The notes under the pieces were generated by a model. That model did not search any database, was not told where the DNA came from, and was given only the letters and a program-made list of their open reading frames with translations. A stretch of DNA of 64,000 bases. Source: Polytrichum commune (lineage: Eukaryota > Streptophyta > Polytrichopsida > Polytrichales > Polytrichaceae). The stretch's first letter is position 1. Each line of letters opens with the position of its first letter. Location: the NCBI GenBank assembly GCA_950295325.1, contig OX485804.1, positions 45,248,429 to 45,312,428 of the forward strand. Direction: 5' to 3'. Positions 9,986 to 22,479 of the stretch are shown here, piece after piece. The position numbers and the translations under genes were made by a program.

Positions 9986-12900
9986 ATGGAGACCAGATCT
10001 TTAGTAGGGAACGACCGCATGGACACGAAATCGCACTCTGGTAGTGAAAGGAAGGGCCACAAACGGAAGCTCGCAGACACGTCGCTAGGGTTATCAGCTG
10101 TAGATGGGCCGAATAATCACCTTATAGCGGAGGTGCGAGGGCAGGTGGATGTTCTGAGGACGTGCCTATCTTGGAGAGACAGCGATCGCACGTCAGCACG
10201 GCGTGCTGCGCATGCTCTAGCGGAGCTCGCTAAACATGGTGAGAATCAGTCGAATACTCTGCAGTTTTTTTTGCATTTGTGCTTTATGTCGAAATCTTAG
10301 AGTGGTTTCGTTGAACAAATTAACCTATTCGTACATGTGTATGACTTCAATTGAGTTTGTAAGACCTTTCTCCCAGACTGACTATCAGCCAAATTGGCAA
10401 ATGATTCAGAAGAACATGTGGATACTATCGTGAAGGAAGGAGCAGTGGAGGCACTTGTACCTCACCTATGCTCTCCTACTGTAGAGGAAGGAGAGGGTCC
10501 CATCGCTTGTAAACACGAAGTTGAGAAAGACGCAGCATTTGCATTAGGGCTTCTTGCAGTCAAGGTCAGTCAGGCAGACTCCAAGAACCATCGCAAGTTG
10601 AGCGTCGATTGCTACATTATGTTTCATCCGTTGGAGATTCTCATTTCCGTTTTCACCTAGGGAACACGCTTTGGGACCTGTCGCTGACTTGTTGCTAGCC
10701 CTGACATCTTTACAACTTCTATGGTACATGGATTTTTGAATCGTGAGTCATGGTAGTTTTTCGGATAGGGTTTGGTGAACTTTGAACTTTGGATATAACT
10801 TCGGCCTTTTGGGATTACAGCCAGAACATCAAAGGCTGATTGCAGACGCTGGAGCACTTCCTTCATTGGTTGCTTTATTAAGGCGACGAGGAGGCACTGT
10901 GAATGTTCGGGTTGTAAACGGTGTAGTTCGACGTGCTGCCGATGCTATTACAAACCTTGCACACGAAAATGCACACATCAAAACACGTGTGAGGTAAGGT
11001 GTTGGACGTGCCGAATGTCACATCCTTACAGCGATATTGGATAGAACACTGTTTGTTTGCTGGTAGACGCATCCTTTTTGAGGTCTTGATGCTTGTACGG
11101 TTTTGACAGGACGGAAGGAGGAATTCCTCCACTAGTGGAGCTGTTAGAGTCAACCGATAGCAAGGTTCAACGTGCAGCAGCTGGTGCATTGAGGACTTTA
11201 GCTTTCAAGAATGAAGCAAATAAGAATCAGGTAAGACCCTTAGATTTATGTTGGATAATGCAATCATCTGGCAAGCAGCTGGAGTGTGGATGGGTGACCT
11301 GTGGCAATGTTATGGACAATTATATTCTCCGATTGTTAGGATGGTCGATATTCTGCATTAAGTAAAGAGCACAGATGACTTCCTTAGGTCACAGAGATTT
11401 GGGAGCAGACCCGAGTTTTCGGATTTCAGAGACTTTGTAGTTTGTTCCAGATTAGGGAGAGACAACCTTGATGTGCCCTAAAAAGCAATGTGTTTTGTGG
11501 CGTGTGCAGATTGTGGAGGGCAATGCACTTCCTACTTTAATCTTTATGTTGCGGTCAGAGGATGTTGGTATCCACTACGAGGCGGTATATACAGAGACTG
11601 TCTGAACTTGGGTCCAATCTATGCTAGAGGGGCAATATTTGAACTAGCATTGACACTGATGACATATTTAGTTGTTATAATAGTTGTGTTTGGAGGTTAT
11701 TTCGCAGAAATGTGTTAGAACTTGATAAGTTCAACTCATCTGCATGTCAACAGGTTGGTGTGATTGGGAACCTGGTCCACTCTTCAGTGAATATTAAGAA
11801 AGAGGTCCTTGCAGCTGGAGCTCTTCAACCTGTTATTGGCCTTTTGAGGTATTAAACGTGTTTAAGGTCTTGCTAGTGGATCATTTGTCCGTCCTCTTTG
11901 GTAAATTTGATGTTGGATTGGCGCCTTTTTAACCAACCCTACAACTTTGTTTCCAGTATTCTATTTTGTAATTGTCTTTCTTGAATGGTTTAAAATATAG
12001 TATATGGCTTGAATATGCAGATGACAGAAGGATTAGGCATTTTGTGAGTAGTCTCTTGGGCTTGTGGTTTACTTTATTTGTGTATTTTCTGTATGATTAG
12101 TTCAAGGTGTCAGGAAAGCCAAAGGGAGGCAGCCCTTTTGTTAGGTCAATTTGCAACAACGGACGCTGAATGCAAGGTACTATGCTATTGCGTTGGCACT
12201 CTTTAGGGTGAACTTCATATGGACCATTCTGGTAGTAACCAAGTGCAGATGAGCCACATTCATGCTGTTTGTATGCATTGCCTTACATGCACCATGTGAT
12301 TGTCTGAAAGCCCTCATCTATATCTGTTGATGTAGATGACTTATTACATTGTACTTTTTACTGTATTTGGGTGTTTTTTGATCACAAGTTCTCTGGTTTC
12401 TGATGTGATGAATGGATACCTTCAATTTACCAGCATATTGATATTCCTTTGTGGTGCATGATTAGGTACATATTGTACAAAGGGGTGCGGTGCGGCCTCT
12501 AATAAGGATGCTGGAAGCTACGGATCCTCAGCTTCGAGAAATGGCAGCCTTTGCTTTGGGTCGCTTAGCTCAGGTTCTGATAGCTTCAGCTGACTTTGGT
12601 GGATGGCTGGGTGTTGTTTATGATATATGCAGTTCACATGGCTGCTGCAGTTTCATTTTTATGATTTTTGCTAGGTTTTTGCCTGTATGCAGTGATTACT
12701 TAATTTTTGCAGATTATGATGTGCTGTGGATTGTTTGGACTTCTTATATTAACACTTTTTATATAGTCTTCGCAGAACACACACAACCAAGCCGGAATTG
12801 TTCATGATGGTGGGCTGAGGCCTTTGCTTGAGCTTCTGGATTCAAAAAATGGATCGTTGCAACATAATGCTGCATTTGCTCTGTATGGCCTCGCGGACAA

Positions 12901-15900
12901 TGAGGTGAGGTGGAAAGCTTGGTTGCATTTACAGTTTTTCTTTGCATCTAATGACATAAAGTTTAGAGATGCGGTTGTTTCATGTATTTCCCCTGAGGAT
13001 GGAGTTAGCTGAAATTTTGATGTATGGTGTTGTCAGGACAATGTTTCGGATATTGTAAAAGAAGGTGGCGTACAAAGACTGTTCGATGGCGATCTCATCG
13101 TGCAGGTGTGGGAAACATTTGGTTTTGGGGATCTGCAAACCTTGTGGAATGCCTATTCAAGTATTTGTGCTGCTTTATTGAATTTGCGTTGAATCATGTT
13201 TATAGTAAGCACTTGGTCTTGCACCTTGGTAGAATTATCACAATGGGGTCATGTGTGCCAGTTTAAAAGGTGTGTCTGAATAGGGTATTTGGATAAGTTT
13301 TCCATGGGCTTAGTGCCTTGCCATGCCATGCAGTTTTGTTGGTATTTGCAGCAGCTTCAGAAAGTTCTCTGAATGACTTTTTGTATGACACAGGCATCTA
13401 AAGATTGCGTCCAAAAAACACTAAAGCGGCTGGAAGAGAAGATCCAGGGACGGGTATGATCCAGGGACTTGGCATGCCTTGTTGTAGCATATGATTGTGG
13501 TTGGATCAGTAGAGTTGGTTCAATACATGCTGGCCAAGTGACTTGTCCTGTTCTTTGTTGAACCAGGTTTTGAAACATCTTCTGTACCTGATGCGATCAG
13601 CAGACAAAATTGTGCAACGTAGGGTTGCCACTACTCTGGCGCACTTGTGTTCACCTGATGACCAGCGCACCATATTCATTGATAGTAGTGGTGAGGATCT
13701 TTTGATTGGAATGCTCTTTGACTTCAAGATAAATGCGGTGGTGAGATTGTTGACTGTATGAAAATGCTTGATGTGGATTAAGGGAGTGTTTTGGAATGTT
13801 GTGGACAGGGATGGAAGTGCTATTGGAGATGCTGAGTACTTTTGTAAGCCCAAAGTATCAGCGTGATGGTGCTCTTGCTTTGTGTACATTGGCCAAGAAA
13901 GCAAATGCACTGTCTCCTATTGATGCTGCACCACTTCCTCCTACGCCTCAGGTGAGTGTGGCTGTGGACTTCTTCATCTCCCACATGTGTGCATGGAAAC
14001 TGTGGAGAGGATCAGCTTTTGTGGGTGAGATGATTAGGTGAAAATAGTATATAAGATGTTTCTTTGTCTATTCCTGCTCTCTAAGCTGCATACTTGCTAA
14101 TAGGTTACTCAATCACGGCAATTTGATCTGTACCAGAATTTGGAGCTAGTTTCATAACGTCATTGCTACATGCTAAAATTTTGAAACCCCCTCACAGGGC
14201 AGTTAAGCAGGGATGCATGATGCAAGAGATGTAAGGATACAGAGTGATGCAACTCAGGCAGCCCTGTGATACTTGTTACTGTAGGCAGTCTTTTGTCAAT
14301 ATTGTTGTGTCTGTCTTTGAAGAAGTTGTGACTGCTACAACGAGGTTCATATTGCCTTAAAAATGAGATCTGATGATGGAATTTACCTGATCTCACAAAC
14401 ATGCCATGAAGGTGAGGGTAATGAATATGCTTCTTTTCTGAATTGACACATAAATGACCTTTTCTTTTTGAATGTGATGGCAGGTGTATCTTGGTGAACA
14501 GTATGTGAATAGCTGCACACTTTCGGATGTGACATTTCTTGTTGAAGGTTCTCACAAACACTTTGAACAGTCAGTACTTTCTTGTTGACACTGTTGTTCC
14601 AGTTTATTTCATGGAGGAACAGTGCAGGTCCTGATAGTTTAATATCAGGGAGAATAACTTGTTCATCATATTATGAGGTAGGACAACTACAAGGAGGTTG
14701 ATAGATGTGGCTTCCAGTGAGATTTATGGAAGTGATTTGAAGTTGAGATGATGTCTTGCTACTCCCCTCTGGAGGATATTGTTTTGCAATGGAGTATGAT
14801 CATGAAAATGCTGTTTTCAGGGAGGCGCTTCTATGCTCACCGGATAGCTTTGTTGGCTTCTTCTGATGCATTTCGTGCCATGTTTGATGGTGGCTACAGA
14901 GTAAGCTTTCAACTGAGTATAGTTTGTGCAGCATGCTTTGTAGTCGAGCATCTGGTGTCTACTGATATAAAAGTTAATCTGGGCAAGTTCATGAATTTTT
15001 AGAAATTGTCTGTGGAGTTTAATGAGGCATATATTGGTCGATGCAGGAAAAGGAAGCTAAAGACATTGAGATTCCCAACATAAGTTGGAAGGTGTTTGAG
15101 CTGATGATGAGGTAGATATTACACCTTTTTGTACTTGATTCAGACACAGGAGTAGAAATAGATTGTGTAAGCAACAGGGTGTGTGGTGCTTATTTATTCT
15201 GGAAAAATGTTATATTCTGGTGCACATTGGTAATCTTTTGAAAATCATGTTATACTTGATAGGCAGGGCTCGATTTTTGTTATTTGTTTATTTATTATTT
15301 TTTGTTTGTCTTCTGTTATTAGAGGCCCTATTCCCATTTCCTAACAATTCACCTCTGCTCAGGTGTATTTACACGGGCACTGTGACAGTGACAAGTGATG
15401 TAGCACAAGATCTGCTCAGGGCTGCCGACCAGTACCTTTTAGAAGGCTTGAAGCGGTTATGTGAGTACGCCATAGCACAGGTATAAGTCACGCAGGGCTG
15501 ACTTGAACTCTTTTTAATTCTGTAGCTGTTAGGACGTTGAACATTAGAGGGAGAAGTGTTAAAGTGGTTATTGAATTGTATTTTAAAACTTGTGTCAGGT
15601 AGATGAGTTGAAGTATAATGAGATTGAAGGTTTGAGGTTCATTCTTTTCTTGATGTCCCCTGTTCATTTCATGTAGACTGACATGTTTCATATTTTTAAA
15701 CTGCAGGATTTAACAGTGGAAAACGTTGCTAATGTATTTGACTTGGCGGAGGCATACCATGCTCTATCACTAAGGCATACCTGTGTGCTGTTTATATTGA
15801 AACAACACGAGCAGATGTGCAACATGCCAGGGTAAGGATATTGGCTGAAGCAATGGACATAGTCATGATTAAGCATGGGAATAATGTTTGTGGTTGCCTT

Positions 15901-16126
15901 TGTTAGGCTTTCAATTCTAGTGCTAGATGTGATCTTTACAAACCGGATTCTTTTGTGATTCTTTTGTATGAGGAACTTCTGCTTGGAAGGTGTTCTGCTG
16001 TTGTGAAGCGTTTGATGATTTTGCCTGGAATGATGCAGGTACCCAGCTCTTATTCAAAGAATAATTCCAGAAATACGTGACTACTTGAATCGAATTTTGC
16101 GCCCCCAACCAGCAGCAACACCTTAG
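9986..16126 (+). CDS. ABAP1: ARM-repeat/BTB domain protein, ABAP1/ARIA family
   Basis: Nineteen exons join with GT-AG borders and consistent phase: 9986-10238, 10410-10564, 10821-10993, 11110-11230, 11510-11584, 11754-11848, 12101-12176, 12466-12573, 12776-12904, 13037-13105, 13394-13453, 13567-13690, 13809-13951, 14484-14547, 14821-14900, 15047-15111, 15363-15480, 15707-15831 and 16039-16126. They total 2121 nt, about 706 residues; Arabidopsis ARIA is about 710. Residues 22-29 (RKGHKRKL) are a likely nuclear signal. Armadillo repeats span about 90-500 (e.g. ADAITNLAHEN, AAGALRTLAFKN, AAFALGRLAQ). A BTB domain follows at about 538-640 (LSDVTFLVEG, FYAHRIALLASSDAFRAMF), then a BACK-like tail. 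In Arabidopsis, ABAP1 restrains DNA replication with CDT1 and TCP24, and ARIA binds ABF2 in ABA signalling; BTB proteins often serve CUL3 ligases. Equivalent roles here are inferred. The Met at 9986 was chosen by family alignment; an in-frame ATG at 9929 would add 19 residues. No break is seen. Confidence 0.93.
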
Positions 16127-17304
16127 CAAAGCAATGTTCTACATTGGCTCAATTTTGAGTTAATTGCTTGTTTCCGCTCTTGAGTGAGGTGCATATTGCC
16201 TTTAGAAATTAGAGTGGCAACAACATCATGATCCTTGATTTTATGCCCGGTCATTGTGTTACGAGAAATGCCTTTATTTAGAAATCAACCCTTTCCATGA
16301 CTCAAAGAGCTGAGAAGGGTCCCAAAGCTAGTTGACAAGTTAAACTCAAATATGTACACCTTTGTACCATTTATGTCAGTGGTTGGATCTGATACACATT
16401 TGCTCCATTCTCAATCTACTGCCAGTGTGGCTCAGTGTTACTGTAGGGTTGTTTGTGTTCTTCGTAGGGGCCACTTCACCCGGGTTGAAGAGAAGCAGTT
16501 TGTATCATTGAGTTGGCAATCACCGACACATCTTGACATGAGCAACATTTATTATTTTTATAAAAAGAATATCCTCTCCTCAACGTAACCCTGAAGTGAA
16601 TAGATTGATAGTCTAATGTTCCCCCCTTTATAGAGTGTTGAAATCGCTTTGATTTGGAGGGTGTGAATCAAAAGTACCCATGGTCGAAGCCAGGTTGACT
16701 TTAGGGTCATTGTATCATAGTTTCTCAAATTGTACATGTAGATGGATTGTAGACCATTTGCTTCTGCTAAGCAAATCAATTGTAATGTGATGAGAATTTT
16801 CTAATGTACCAGACTCTTAGCTTGATATGCATAGAATCATGTATTTAAGGTTACAAACTTACCACAACGCAATTGCATCTGACTATATCATCTGTCATCT
16901 AGCTAGGAAAGTCTTTGCAGGCTTTTGTCATGAAATTGGGTTCCTCATGCAGTACTCATAGTTTCAGTCCATGGATCAGGCCCAATCGCACATGAATTTT
17001 GGCGCAATACACATTTTTGTTTCTTTTGGATTTTAATTTATCAAAATTCAAAGTTAGTAAGTAACAGGGTTTTCGTGTACCCTCTGAAAATGAGCATTTT
17101 ACTTTCAGGGTTCATCTGTATGGAGTAGTAGTAGCATGTACAAGGTCATCTGGTCATAAGTTAGGGATGCACTGAAGAGCATCTGGCTGCGATGAATTTT
17201 TTATGAAATTCAGCTGTGTCAACCTCGGTAGTAGGAAACAGGGCCTTCGTATACTCTGAAATTGAGCATTTGAGTAAAACTAAGCAGAGAGATTCATGTT
17301 CAAT
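16127..17304 (+). other. 3' flank / probable 3' UTR of the ARM-BTB gene
   Basis: No ORF supported. A degenerate direct repeat of about 45 bp (AACAGGGTTTTCGTGTACCC-like at about 17062 and AACAGGGCCTTCGTATACTC-like at about 17237) is present. No poly(A) signal can be chosen with confidence. Confidence 0.4.
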
Positions 17305-17781
17305 GTTTGGCAACATGAATTGTTTGGCACAGGGTGCAACCTTTTCACATCAGAGCTGCAGAGGGAAATTGTTGGTCAATCTAATAGGATGTTCTATAAT
17401 AGACAACTGCATAGCTTGAGTTGTGATCCAACAACTTTGGGTTCATTCGCACCAGAAGTCGTGTTAGTCTTTCAGCTTTGTGTGCGCATTAATCCTCTGC
17501 ACTGCAATTTGCAACTGGTCAAAATAGAAGTACCACATTCTGTATGCTTCTCTCATGCTTGGTAAATTCCCGAGTCACATTGTGGTGTAGATGTGCTTTG
17601 CACCAGTCTAAAAGAACAAAAAGAAAAAGAAAAACTTAAAAGACTGAAATTCAAACTTGCTTTTGCTCCTTCCATGTGCAATTACATTTACAGTCTGCAT
17701 TCACTGAATAACAGACTACTGACAATGCAATGCTCCACAAACCAGGTCCTTTCGGCAAGTTTATGAGTGCCCTCATTTGGG
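17305..17781. repeat. Direct duplication, copy B (downstream of ARM-BTB gene)
   Basis: Near-identical partner of 8773-9248, in the same orientation, about 8.5 kb apart. The surrounding 3' flank makes this the more likely original location, and copy A an inserted duplicate next to the CACTA remnant; that polarity is inference. Confidence 0.9.
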
Positions 17782-17913
17782 GATGTACTGCTACAATTTT
17801 GTGATGGCCTGTCAATAAATATTGTGCTTTTAGCATGGCACAAGTTAGGCTCCCCTGACCTGCAAGAAAGTCAGGGTAAGAGGCTGAATTCTTCATCTAC
17901 CCAGGGGGAGCAC

Positions 17914-18573
17914 CTATGATCGGGGAGAACCAACGGCTAGTTCATTATCAGCCGATGGATTTCCCCTCATGGCCGGTCCAAATTTCCAACCATCGGATGG
18001 CAATCCGACTGTAATTTCAATCCTCCGGCAATTAGCCGATGGATCAGAAAATGTCCCGGAAATGTAGCCGATTCTTCTTGTGAGTTACTGGATTTCAGCC
18101 GGAAGCATCCAAAGCGCTATTTGTCTGGGGCATTTGATGATGCACTTGAGGAAGTACCCTAAACCTTAAACCTTTTGAATTATGCAACCTATCCATGACC
18201 AAATCCAATTGCTTCTATGAAGAATTGGGGGACCCTTGGCCTTCAAGCGGTGAAGGCATTGCTAGGTTCAATTCCTGCCAAGGATATTAACTCTTCAAAT
18301 TTAAAGTTTTGAACATGCCTTTCTTTTCACTTATTCAAGATTTTGTACTAAGAAATGATTTCTAATAAATTTTCATACATTTTTAAAACAATTAGTGCCG
18401 ATATGAATTCCATTTAATCGGATATTGGCCAATGAAATTATGAAAATATAGGCAATTGGCCGATTGATTTTACAAAAGACCGGCTCTTGCCGATGTAAAT
18501 TGGAAAATATCCGACCCTTTGTAGCAACTACCGGCAATTAGCCACTAAGGCTTCAAAAACTTCCTGAACTCTG
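17914..18573. mobile_element. hAT-type MITE, 660-bp family, copy 1
   Basis: A 660-bp element runs from CTATGATCGGGGAGAACC to AACTTCCTGAACTCTG. It is bounded by a perfect 8-bp target duplication GGGAGCAC (17906-17913 and 18574-18581). The interior has many copies of a TTAGCCGATGG/TTGGCCGATTG-like motif, as expected for transposase-binding subterminal repeats. Two near-identical copies lie at 41245-41906 and 56266-56925. There is no ORF, so it is non-autonomous. Confidence 0.9.
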
Positions 18574-18581
18574 GGGAGCAC

Positions 18582-19273
18582 GATCGATGGTCAAACTGCA
18601 TACTACAGGAAATGATGGCTTTGAATGACGCGAAGCACGAGGAGTATATGGAAGGATTGGAATACTACCGAATGTCTGTGACTTGAGGGATAGCAAGACG
18701 ATGAAGCTGATGACATTTCATTTGGAGGTGCAATCTAAGCTCCTGGAGGGGAACTTTTTGCGTTGCCCCCCTAATGTGTGTCTTTAGGTACTGCTTTGAA
18801 CAGGTGGCACATCCTATAATCCACGTGCCACCCTGCCACCCACTTCACATAAAGTACTGACAAGTGGCAGTGTGGATTGGGCCATCACACTCTACTTGCC
18901 ATGATGCCAAATGCCCTTCCCTTGCATTGGAGCAACTTTTGCTTGTAATAAGGTAGAGGCCAACGCCAACGACCGGCCGCCCTTGTGGGGCCCAACTATC
19001 TCTTTTGACCATGGAAGCGTTGGAAGTTGGAACCACCGTCATGTCCAAACCTCAAATCTAGCAAGTTTTACACTTCACCATCATAACATTGTTTATGTAA
19101 TGCCGTGCCCAGAGAAGAAACGCTGACCTCTAATGGGATCAGCATGATTGAAATGCCCGTTCGACCCACCCTTGATATTATGTCCACTGGACATAATATC
19201 AGTGGTGCAGGACTACCTGCCGTGCCCACACTTATTGGCAGGCATAGCCATCCCACCAATATGGGTCGCTTTC
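18582..19273. other. Intergenic with short dispersed repeat
   Basis: The segment at about 19115-19180 (AGAAACGCTGACC … AATGCCCGTTCGACCCACCC) recurs in inverted orientation at about 58150-58215. A small palindrome, ATATTATGTCCACTGGACATAATAT-like (split around 19190), lies inside it. No gene is supported. Confidence 0.5.
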
Positions 19274-19476
19274 CAGTGTCCGGGTGAAGATCTTAATATT
19301 TCCAAGTCCAACCAGTTACATGTTGACATCTTTCTGTCTTCTTTGTTGTTTTGAAGTATATTTCTTAAATTTCTTTATAATGATCGGGAATTTTTTGGAG
19401 TCTTAAACTTCAAGCAATTATTTCTCAGATTCAATTGATTCACTTGTAACTAGTAGTTGGTTCTCCTCATTCATTG
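19274..19476. mobile_element. Diverged 226-bp-family hAT MITE
   Basis: It starts CAGTGTCCGGGTGAAG and ends GGTTCTCCTC…CATTG, in the same orientation as the copy at 48829-49054 and clearly older. Flanking 8-mers TCGCTTTC and TCACATTC match at 6 of 8 positions, consistent with an eroded target duplication. Confidence 0.65.
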
Positions 19477-20230
19477 TCACATTCTCATTGCTTTTAGCCA
19501 TTAAATGGATGTAACATAGTGAAGCATTACATGTTCCCCAGCTAAACTGACTGAAAGAGTGGCCATAATGGTGGGAGTTGTCCATTAGCTATACCTAGTA
19601 GTAAGTGTGGGTAGGGATTAAATTTAGCCCTTGCGGGAAGGGACCCCTACCATATGAATCTTTGGTAAAAAAATGCAAGGGATAGATCCATCTGGCCATT
19701 TTTGAAGGCTTGCATGAAACATGTCACTTTGTTATGGAATAGTGCGATTAATTAATTAATTAATATTTTCATAATTGTCAGCTTGCAATATATATATATT
19801 CAAAAGTTTTTTTTCACTCTCTAAACATTATTATCAATTTTTCATATGTATAATAATGTTGTCAAACCTTTGATCATCATCTTGTCATGTGTTTCATACA
19901 TGCTCATAATTACTTAACTTTTCTAAGTTCAATAGTCAACATAGAGAGGGGGGGACTCAAATAGTCATTTAAGAAAGAAGAAAATATCAACTTTGATAAT
20001 GAATGGAATCGTTATATGAGCTGGAAATAATGAGGAAAATGTCTATATGCTCGATTTGGACTTGCTCCTCATCCTTTACTAGTCACTTGTTAATATCTTA
20101 GGAAAGTGGCTGATAAGAAAAAATAACTCTTTAAAATTCGTCTCCTTATGGTATTGGAAGCAAAAGCGAAACCACAAGTAAGATAGAGCATGCTAAAAAT
20201 AACTACCAACTAACACCCTAAACTCTTGCA

Positions 20231-20814
20231 CCCGGGTACGCAACTCCCGTATTATATGGCCTTGATTATAATCACTTACAATGCATTTTAGTCCAATCTC
20301 AAGTGATATAATTTGTTTCAATGTAGGAAACTCTTGTAGCTCTTCTAATAAAGAATCCAAAAATGTAATTATAGATAGGAAATGAATATTTCTTGAAGCA
20401 TATAATTGCATTTAGAACCTAATTATATGAGTTTTCTTATACATGTACCATTGGTCAAACTACCCAACTTTTTGGATTTAGAAAATAAAAATAACTTTTT
20501 TTATTATAATTTTTTTGTCAATGACTTATAATTTTAATTGGAGGTAACTACTTGTGTGGATCTTTTAAAATTATGCATAGGCATAGATTAAAAAAAAAGT
20601 GTTTTAGTTCTTTATATACGTTGTGGAGTTTTTGATAAATAAGTAAATTTGCAAACCAACTTTTTCTACATCTCATTTTATTTAATTTGATCTTCACCCA
20701 ACTTTTTGGTCCTTTTATTTTTGCATAATTTGATATAATTTTTACAATAGCTGTCTTCTAAGCCGTTTGTAATCTGATGCCCCCTGCGTATAACATGGGA
20801 GTTGCATACCCGGG
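20231..20814. mobile_element. MITE with CCCGGGTACGCAACTCCC TIRs, copy 1
   Basis: The ends read CCCGGGTACGCAACTCCCGT and, reverse-complemented, CCCGGGTATGCAACTCCCAT. They are flanked by a perfect 8-bp duplication CTCTTGCA (20223-20230 and 20815-20822). An 8-bp duplication fits hAT. The related copy at 58866-59337 is in opposite orientation. A 72-codon ORF overlapping the left end is conserved in the other copy, but shows no coding constraint (see rejected items). Confidence 0.85.
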
Positions 20815-21782
20815 CTCTTGCACCGTATTTTCATATTAATTCTGAGAATATCCACGAACTTAACATCAAATTCATGTGTTAGTTTTGAAATTTAATATTT
20901 CAACAAAACTTTGAACCCTTATCTATTTTACATACTATAGTCAAATAAAGGATACTACTTTGGTGTTGTGTTTGAATTCCATTTCAATAGTTGCTTTCAA
21001 GAAAATCCTTACATTCTATCAATATAATAACAAGGTCTATACTGTGCAAACAACCAATTTGACCTTTGTGGGGAAAAAAAGTGAGATGTATAATAAATAG
21101 TTGTAGCATTGTGTAATACCAACAAATAGTAAGTGACACTAAATACAATATTTAGTGTACATCTCCCGGATCTACACATTGGTCCACTTGTAAGCCCACT
21201 AATGTGTAAATTTCTCTGCCTAACCATTAATGTTAATGACCATATAATTTTATTACTTTAACAATGGTTAAAAAGTAACTTAGTTTCTCTAAAGTGACTC
21301 AATTCACCGTCATGTAAAAATGTAGTGCCTCTTTATGTAGCATGCATGTTGTTAGATCGACTTGCATGCTCACCATTAGATGCACTTCCATGGTCCCAAC
21401 AGTTCCCTCCATTCTTAAAAGGTGAGGAGATTGCACCATGACACGTGCCCAAATACACTCGTGTATTGCATGGAAAAGAGGGGACCTTTTGGAGTGGCTG
21501 GAATTGTCTAGTTGCAAGCAGGAAGTACCACGGCCCCTCCATGTAGAATCCCTCCCCTTGAATACATTAACTTATGGGCAACCCACACCTGCTGGTGGGA
21601 GGGCCAGTTGCAGGCCCCCACCAGCGGGGAGCCACTTTTATACAGAAATTCGGCAGCGGCAGCGACTGGGCGCAAGGTTTGCGCCGCTCGCCCGTTCGCA
21701 AGCGATTTACCCACTTTTCGGAAAAAAACATAATAACTGTGAAGTTGCAAACTTCAACTGGGTTAGGCATAAATGCGCCACC
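20815..21782. other. Intergenic, no gene seen
   Basis: AT-rich to about 21300, then more GC-rich. A short inverted motif CTGGTGGGAGGGCC at about 21591-21605 recurs near 22372-22386 with CACCAGCATG-like partners. The overlapping short ORFs at 21438-21869 on both strands show no recognisable domain. Confidence 0.4.
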
Positions 21783-22005
21783 ACCTTCCCTACTAGCCGC
21801 TCGCCTTCTCCTTTTATCATTGTTGATTTCATTTTCATATCCTTACTAACACTAAATTTGTGCATGTGATTTCCACATATTACCATAGTTGAAATTTAGT
21901 GTTTGAGTTCATAGTTAATTTTACTTACTTTCATAGGGTTAGTGATATTTAGTGTATGCGTTCGTATTTAGTGTATCTAACACTAAATATCATATTTAGT
22001 GTAGT
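21783..22005. mobile_element. ACTACACTAAATAGG-family MITE, left end missing
   Basis: It matches the right two thirds of 64-387, including CATATTACCATAGTTG and GTGTATGCGTTCGTATTTA, and ends TATTTAGTGTAGT. The left third has been replaced by unrelated GC-rich sequence. Confidence 0.7.
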
Positions 22006-22048
22006 TAACTAATAGTTGAATTAGTTGGTTAGTTGTCCAGGGTTTGAA

Positions 22049-22274
22049 GTATGATCGGGGAGAACCGGCAGTTAGTTACAGATGAACCGGTTGAGTTTGA
22101 GAAATAACCAGTTGAAGTTCAAGACTGCAGGAAAATTACCAATCATTTTAGAGGAATTTATAGAATATACCCCGATTTACCCCAGGAAAACTGGAGGATG
22201 TCAACGTGTAACCGATTGGACTTGCAAACAATAGGGTCTCAATCGATTATGCCCAAAAATCTCCCCGATCACTG
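22049..22274. mobile_element. 226-bp hAT MITE, copy A
   Basis: The ends are TGATCGGGGAGA and TCTCCCCGATCA, a perfect 12-bp inverted repeat. Flanking 8-mers GGTTTGAA and GGTCCGAA match 6 of 8. The length equals that of copies 40503-40728 and 48829-49054. Confidence 0.8.
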
Positions 22275-22479
22275 GGTCCGAAGGATTTCACGTTTTCTCA
22301 AGTTTTACTAGTCAGAATGGGTAAAGAAATTTTCGCGAAAGTTCCTGGGACAAAAAAACTTACATACTTGCTGGTGGGAGGGCCGCGAGAGAGCGTAGAC
22401 GCCCACACCTACTGGTGGCAGTGAACGGGCGAACTCCGTTCACTGCTGCACACCACCAGCATGTGTGGGCAAGGTATTA

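Noticed and set aside
13691..13761. Extension of exon 12 of the ARM-BTB gene through GEDLLIGMLFD
   Set aside because: A GTGAGG donor after 13690 joined to 13809 gives FIDSSGMEVLLEML, matching family length and sequence; the extension would shift the downstream frame.
20193..20411. A 72-codon ORF conserved in the MITE copy at 59157-59351
   Set aside because: Codon-by-codon comparison of the two copies shows substitutions spread over first, second and third positions about equally (roughly 9, 8 and 6). There is no sign of coding constraint.
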